Part shown: positions 60,743 to 64,000 of the stretch, piece by piece
Layout: each line of letters opens with the position of its first letter
Numbering within the stretch: the stretch's first letter is position 1
Origin: an uncultured candidatus Porisulfidus sp.
GTDB lineage: Bacteria > Pseudomonadota > Gammaproteobacteria > Poriferisulfidales > Poriferisulfidaceae
DNA: 64,000 nucleotides
Reading direction: 5' to 3'
NCBI GenBank assembly: GCA_958431155.1
Contig: OY288106.1
Location: forward strand, 1,447,888 to 1,511,887
Program-made: the position numbers and the translations under genes
Notes under the pieces: model-generated
What the model was told of the DNA's origin: nothing
Seen by the model: the letters and a program-made list of their open reading frames with translations, nothing else
Database searches by the model: none

Positions 60743-61875
60743 TGCCGGCCGCGCGCGATGCGAAGACCCGACTGGCGCAGGCCCGCACCCGGTTGGTCTT
60801 GGACCGGCCTTTCCTTGGCGCCTTGGTATTACAGTTGCCGTTGGTGGAAGGGGAGGACTGGTGCCGGACCACGGCGACCGATACGCAAAATTTCTACTAC
60901 AACCCTGCCTATATCGACCGCCTGACCGGTGAGGAAGTCCAGTCGGTGCTCTGCCACGAGGTGCTCCACTGCGCGCTACTGCACCTGCACCGGAAAGGGC
61001 ACCGCGTCCGGGGGCGCTGGGATGTCGCCTGCGACTATGCGGTGAATTGCCTGCTGGTTGCCGAGGATATGATGCTCCCCCAGGGTGCCCTGTACGAGCC
61101 GAAGTTCGCGGACCTGACTGCAGAGGAAATTTATCCCTGCCTCGATGAAATGGAAGACAAGCGAACCCAGGACCTGCACCTGTACAGCGACTTATCAAGT
61201 CGCGAAGATCCGGCGGCCGGGCCCCGCCCCTTGAGCTCGACGAAGCAGAACGCCATGGCGGCTACCTGGCAAGCCCGGGTTTCGCGCGCGCTGGATGCGA
61301 CCCGGCAGGCCGGGCGGCTGTCCGAGAGCTTCGAGCGGCATTTCTCCCCGCAACTGATGCCGCGCCTGCCGTGGCGGCAACTGCTTGCCCGCCACACTGG
61401 CGCACTGGCACGCGACGACTACAGTTACCAGCGCACATCCACGCGCCGGGAAGGGCCCGCAATCTACCCGAGCCTCCGCGGTCGCGAAATGGATCTGGTC
61501 GCCGCGCTGGACGTCAGCGGTTCGGTCTCGGATTCAGAGATCGCGGAATTCGTCGGCGAGGTCAACGCGATCAAGGGGACCCTGCGCGCCCGCATCACGC
61601 TGCTGGCGTGCGATCAGGAACTGTCCTCGGAAGGCCCGAAGGTGTTCGAGCCCTGGGAGACGCTGGAGCCGCCGACCCAGGTCAGCGGCGGCGGTGGCAC
61701 TTCGTTTCGTCCGGTCTTCGAATGGGTGAATCGCCAGGACCGCATGCCGGATCTTCTGCTGTACTTTACGGACGCCCAGGGCCGCTACCCGGATGCCGAA
61801 CCGCCTTACCCGGTTCTGTGGCTGGTCAAGGGTCGCGCGCCCGTACCGTGGGGCGAGAGAATCCAGTTGAACTGA
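60742..61875 (+). CDS. VWA-like protein with putative metallopeptidase domain (DUF2201 type)
   Basis: 377 residues from ATG 60742. The N-terminal domain has a zinc protease signature HExxH in VLCHEVLHCALLHLHRKGHR. The C-terminal domain is VWA-like with an altered MIDAS: DLVAALDVSGSVSDSEIAEF (DxSxS) and GGGGTSFRPVFEW. This pairing with a MoxR ATPase is typical and suggests ATP-driven remodelling of a client. The client may be the DsrS-like protein encoded next; that is inference. Confidence 0.88.
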   Translation: MPAARDAKTRLAQARTRLVLDRPFLGALVLQLPLVEGEDWCRTTATDTQNFYYNPAYIDRLTGEEVQSVLCHEVLHCALLHLHRKGHRVRGRWDVACDYAVNCLLVAEDMMLPQGALYEPKFADLTAEEIYPCLDEMEDKRTQDLHLYSDLSSREDPAAGPRPLSSTKQNAMAATWQARVSRALDATRQAGRLSESFERHFSPQLMPRLPWRQLLARHTGALARDDYSYQRTSTRREGPAIYPSLRGREMDLVAALDVSGSVSDSEIAEFVGEVNAIKGTLRARITLLACDQELSSEGPKVFEPWETLEPPTQVSGGGGTSFRPVFEWVNRQDRMPDLLLYFTDAQGRYPDAEPPYPVLWLVKGRAPVPWGERIQLN

Positions 61876-61880
61876 CTGCA

Positions 61881-62972
61881 GTGTTGGCCGAACCCGACCT
61901 GTTGCGCATGAATGTGCTGCTGACCCAGCCGTTGCAGGCGGTCCGTATTGATGAGTCGCGAATGCGCCTGGAGGCCTTGACCGAGCAGGGCGAGGCGCGG
62001 GTATCGCTGCACCCGAACACACGCCCGGAATCCTACCTGCGCGAAGTGCGCGCCTTGTTGTCCACCCGGATCTTGGGTTCTCCGGGTGGCTACCCGCTGT
62101 ACATTCGACGCTGGACCCGGATGGGTCAGGCACGCGACGATGGCTCGTTGGAGCGGTTGCTGCTGCTGGGCGAACCGGAAGCAGTGGCGGCGGTGGTTCA
62201 TGCGCCGGGGCTGACGGAGGAGCTTGCGCGACGGGCTTGGTGGGTGGAACCGAACTCCGAGCACGCCCGCCGGATGCTGGACAGCCCGGCCGTTGCCGAC
62301 AGTGCGCTGGGCGCGACGCTGGTGGAATTCCTCCTTGAATTCCTGCCGTTCGAAGAACGCCCCGGCGACATCATCGCGTCATTGCAGCGCCTGCTGTGCC
62401 ACCCGTCGTTGACGGAGGAGCAGCGGTCCGCTTTGTGGCAGCGCGCGCAGCGCCAGTCCGCCTACATGGTCGGATTCCTGTCGGCGGGTGCCGAATGCCT
62501 GCCGGAAATACATCCGCCACACCCGAAGCTCGAAGAGGTTCAGGCGGGGATCGGCCGGGATTCGGAAGACCCTGTTGCGCAACGCCTTCTGTGGGCCCTC
62601 GATGCATCCGGGCAGGGCTTTCTTGCGGCCGCCCAAAAGGCGCTTGCGCGCCCGCCCAACCAGGACGTGGTGGTAGCCTTGCTGAATGCGGTCGGGCGGG
62701 GGTTTTCCCTGCCCGGAGCGGATGCATCGTTCCGGACGTTGGGCGAACTCGAAGGAGACGCTGATGCTTTTCCGGCCCAGGCCTCGTGGGAGAAGAACCC
62801 GGACTTCTCCGAATTCCGCCGTTCTGTGCTGTGTCTGGCTCGGGTCGGGGAGCGGTTATTGGACCCGATTTTCGGCGTGAGCGATGCAGTAGGGTCGGTC
62901 ATGCGCCGACGGATCGAACCGGTCGCCCAGCCGATCAAGAAATATCTGGAGTGTTTGGCCGGCCATGAATGA
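61881..62972 (+). CDS. DsrS-like protein
   Basis: 363 residues from GTG 61881. It resembles the protein annotated as sulfur reduction protein DsrS in Chromatiales, through LAEPDLLRMNVLLTQPLQAV, ILGSPGGYPLYIRRWTRMGQ, LLLLGEPEAVAAVVHAPGLT and EEL-ARRAWW. Its biochemical role is unknown even where it lies with dsr genes. None of the sulfite reductase genes (dsrAB etc.) is in this window, so sulfur metabolism is not shown. Only 5 bases separate it from the VWA gene; the next start overlaps its stop. Confidence 0.75.
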   Translation: MLAEPDLLRMNVLLTQPLQAVRIDESRMRLEALTEQGEARVSLHPNTRPESYLREVRALLSTRILGSPGGYPLYIRRWTRMGQARDDGSLERLLLLGEPEAVAAVVHAPGLTEELARRAWWVEPNSEHARRMLDSPAVADSALGATLVEFLLEFLPFEERPGDIIASLQRLLCHPSLTEEQRSALWQRAQRQSAYMVGFLSAGAECLPEIHPPHPKLEEVQAGIGRDSEDPVAQRLLWALDASGQGFLAAAQKALARPPNQDVVVALLNAVGRGFSLPGADASFRTLGELEGDADAFPAQASWEKNPDFSEFRRSVLCLARVGERLLDPIFGVSDAVGSVMRRRIEPVAQPIKKYLECLAGHE

Positions 62973-63816
62973 AAATTTGAGCATGAGGCTGCCGGACGGG
63001 CGGATGCTGGCCTATGCCGAATACGGGGATTCCGACGGCATCCCGGTCCTAGGTGTGCACGGCACGCCGGGAACCCGGCACATCTTCTCGCTCGCCGATG
63101 CTTCGGCCCGCAAGCATGGGCTCCGCATGGTCGTACCGGACCGGGCAGGTGTTGGGGATTCGGAGGACCGCCCCGATCACAGCATTGCGGGACATGTCGA
63201 GGATGCCATGGCGTTGCTGGATTATCTCGGGGTGGAGAAGTTCGCGGTATTCGGTTTTTCCGGGGGAGGTCCCTATACGGCAGAAGCAGCCAGGCAGGTG
63301 CCGCATCGCATTCGGGCCTTGACTCTGGTCAGCGCGCACGCGCAGGGCGTGCAGCCCGGTCCGGGGCACCGGGCGTTGATGAAACTGGCCAATGCCAGCA
63401 TTCCGATAGCTCAATTGATGTTTCTGGCGATCGCGATTCCTGCAGTCGTTGCACCGAATTTTTCCCGGCTCCTGATTGGGCCGGGCCTCAATCACAGCGA
63501 TCGACAGACTATGAAAGACCGGGAAATCCGCCGGTGCCTCACCAAGGGCATTGCCGGGGTTCTTTGGAGTGGGCGCGCGACCGCTCTCGAAGCGAGGAAC
63601 TTTTATCGCGAAGGCCCTCCTTCGTCGATCGCGCTGGATGCGCCGGTGCGGATCTGGCACGGGGCGGAGGACAAGGTAATCGTGCCGAAAGCCGCGTTTA
63701 TTTACTCGCGCATGTTCCCCGGTTCCTATCTGACGATCATTCCGAAGGTCGGGCATCTGTGGGGGCTAGTCGCTTGTGACCAGGTGCTGGCGACTTTGGC
63801 CAGTGATCTGCGTTGA
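62965..63816 (+). CDS. Alpha/beta hydrolase
   Basis: 283 residues. It has VHGTPGTR (oxyanion region), nucleophile AVFGFSGGGPYTAEAA with Ser in GFSGGG, an Asp in WHGAEDKVIVP and His in PKVGHLWGLV. The substrate is unknown. The start overlaps the DsrS-like stop by 8 bases, so it belongs to the same transcript. Confidence 0.88.
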   Translation: MNENLSMRLPDGRMLAYAEYGDSDGIPVLGVHGTPGTRHIFSLADASARKHGLRMVVPDRAGVGDSEDRPDHSIAGHVEDAMALLDYLGVEKFAVFGFSGGGPYTAEAARQVPHRIRALTLVSAHAQGVQPGPGHRALMKLANASIPIAQLMFLAIAIPAVVAPNFSRLLIGPGLNHSDRQTMKDREIRRCLTKGIAGVLWSGRATALEARNFYREGPPSSIALDAPVRIWHGAEDKVIVPKAAFIYSRMFPGSYLTIIPKVGHLWGLVACDQVLATLASDLR

Positions 63817-63876
63817 GCATCCAACCGTACCACCGTGCTTGTATGATGAGCCGTCATTAATCTAGATTTTGTCCCC

Positions 63877-64000
63877 GTGCGCCAACTGATTCTTGTCCGT
63901 CACGCCAAGTCTGACCGCAGTGACTGGAGTGTCCCGGATGTCGAACGCCCGCTCGCCCCGAGAGGGGAGCGGGATGCGCCGGAAATGGGGCGACGGCTGG
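63877..64000 (+). CDS. sixA: Phosphohistidine phosphatase SixA, 3' partial
   Basis: The frame from GTG 63877 reads (M)RQLILVRHAKSDRSDW followed by ERPLAPRGERDAPEMGRRL, the histidine phosphatase motif RHAKS and the SixA continuation. It runs off the window. SixA removes phosphate from histidines of phosphorelay proteins and PTS components. The start is GTG with no clear stronger alternative. Confidence 0.88.
   Translation, partial: MRQLILVRHAKSDRSDWSVPDVERPLAPRGERDAPEMGRRL

Noticed and set aside
59192-61198. 668-codon minus-strand frame opposite the Sel1, MoxR and VWA genes
   Set aside because: It spans three well-supported genes on the other strand and contains no recognisable domain.

Overview
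The window looks like chromosome from a GC-rich gammaproteobacterium, most likely in or near the Chromatiales / Ectothiorhodospiraceae. The conserved blocks support this: rpsP-rimM-trmD-rplS, a tRNA-Ile2(CAU) beside rpoD, mutY between asmA and yggX, bioC-bioH, phoBR with pst genes, and a DsrS-like gene behind a MoxR/VWA pair. A glucosyl/mannosyl-phosphoglycerate pathway suggests osmotic adaptation (marine, saline or host-associated). No rRNA and no CRISPR array was seen.

Layout. 1-11.8 kb: the 3' part of a large type I polyketide synthase with domains KS-AT-DH-cMT-(psiKR)-ER-KR-ACP-KS-AT. It ends abruptly after a damaged second AT. Behind it lie an alpha/beta hydrolase and a stand-alone acyl carrier protein on the other strand. 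11.9-18.7 kb: panD, ppc, and a tightly packed pgi - phosphatase - glycosyltransferase set for glycosylglycerate. 18.7-23.5 kb: a cupin, an unknown protein, and a Fur-box-controlled ferric iron ABC transporter. 23.5-24.5 kb: zur with its own Zur box, followed by a deletion scar that joins the start of a znuC to the end of a znuB. 24.5-29.4 kb: ogt, the ribosomal/tRNA-modification operon, tRNA-Ile2 and rpoD. 29.4-32.2 kb: an intact znuCBA operon with a second Zur box. 32.2-34.9 kb: copper resistance genes copA-copB.

34.9-36.8 kb is a small accessory pocket behind tRNA-Asn. It holds a frameshifted LexA-like repressor, IS256 and IS3 transposase remnants and one intact unknown gene with a possible nuclease motif. 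36.8-46.5 kb: galU, mazG, nadC, an alanine/sodium symporter, phoB-phoR behind a candidate Pho box, and pstC-pstA-pstB (no pstS or phoU here). 46.6-53.8 kb: yggX, a secreted HNH/Excalibur nuclease, mutY, an AsmA-family protein, moaC, bioC, bioH and plsY.

53.9-58.1 kb is a second accessory pocket bounded by tRNA-Gly(CCC). It contains a frameshifted AAA+ ATPase behind a perfect palindrome, a broken tyrosine integrase, a zinc-ribbon protein and a protein resembling a class III nucleotide cyclase. 58.2-64 kb is a compact co-directional string: TrpD2-like, Sel1, MoxR ATPase, metallopeptidase/VWA protein, DsrS-like protein, alpha/beta hydrolase, and the start of sixA.

The least ordinary parts are the truncated polyketide synthase with its separate ACP and hydrolase, the cyclase-like / zinc-ribbon pair beside the dead integrase, and the two generations of zinc-uptake genes under Zur-type operators.
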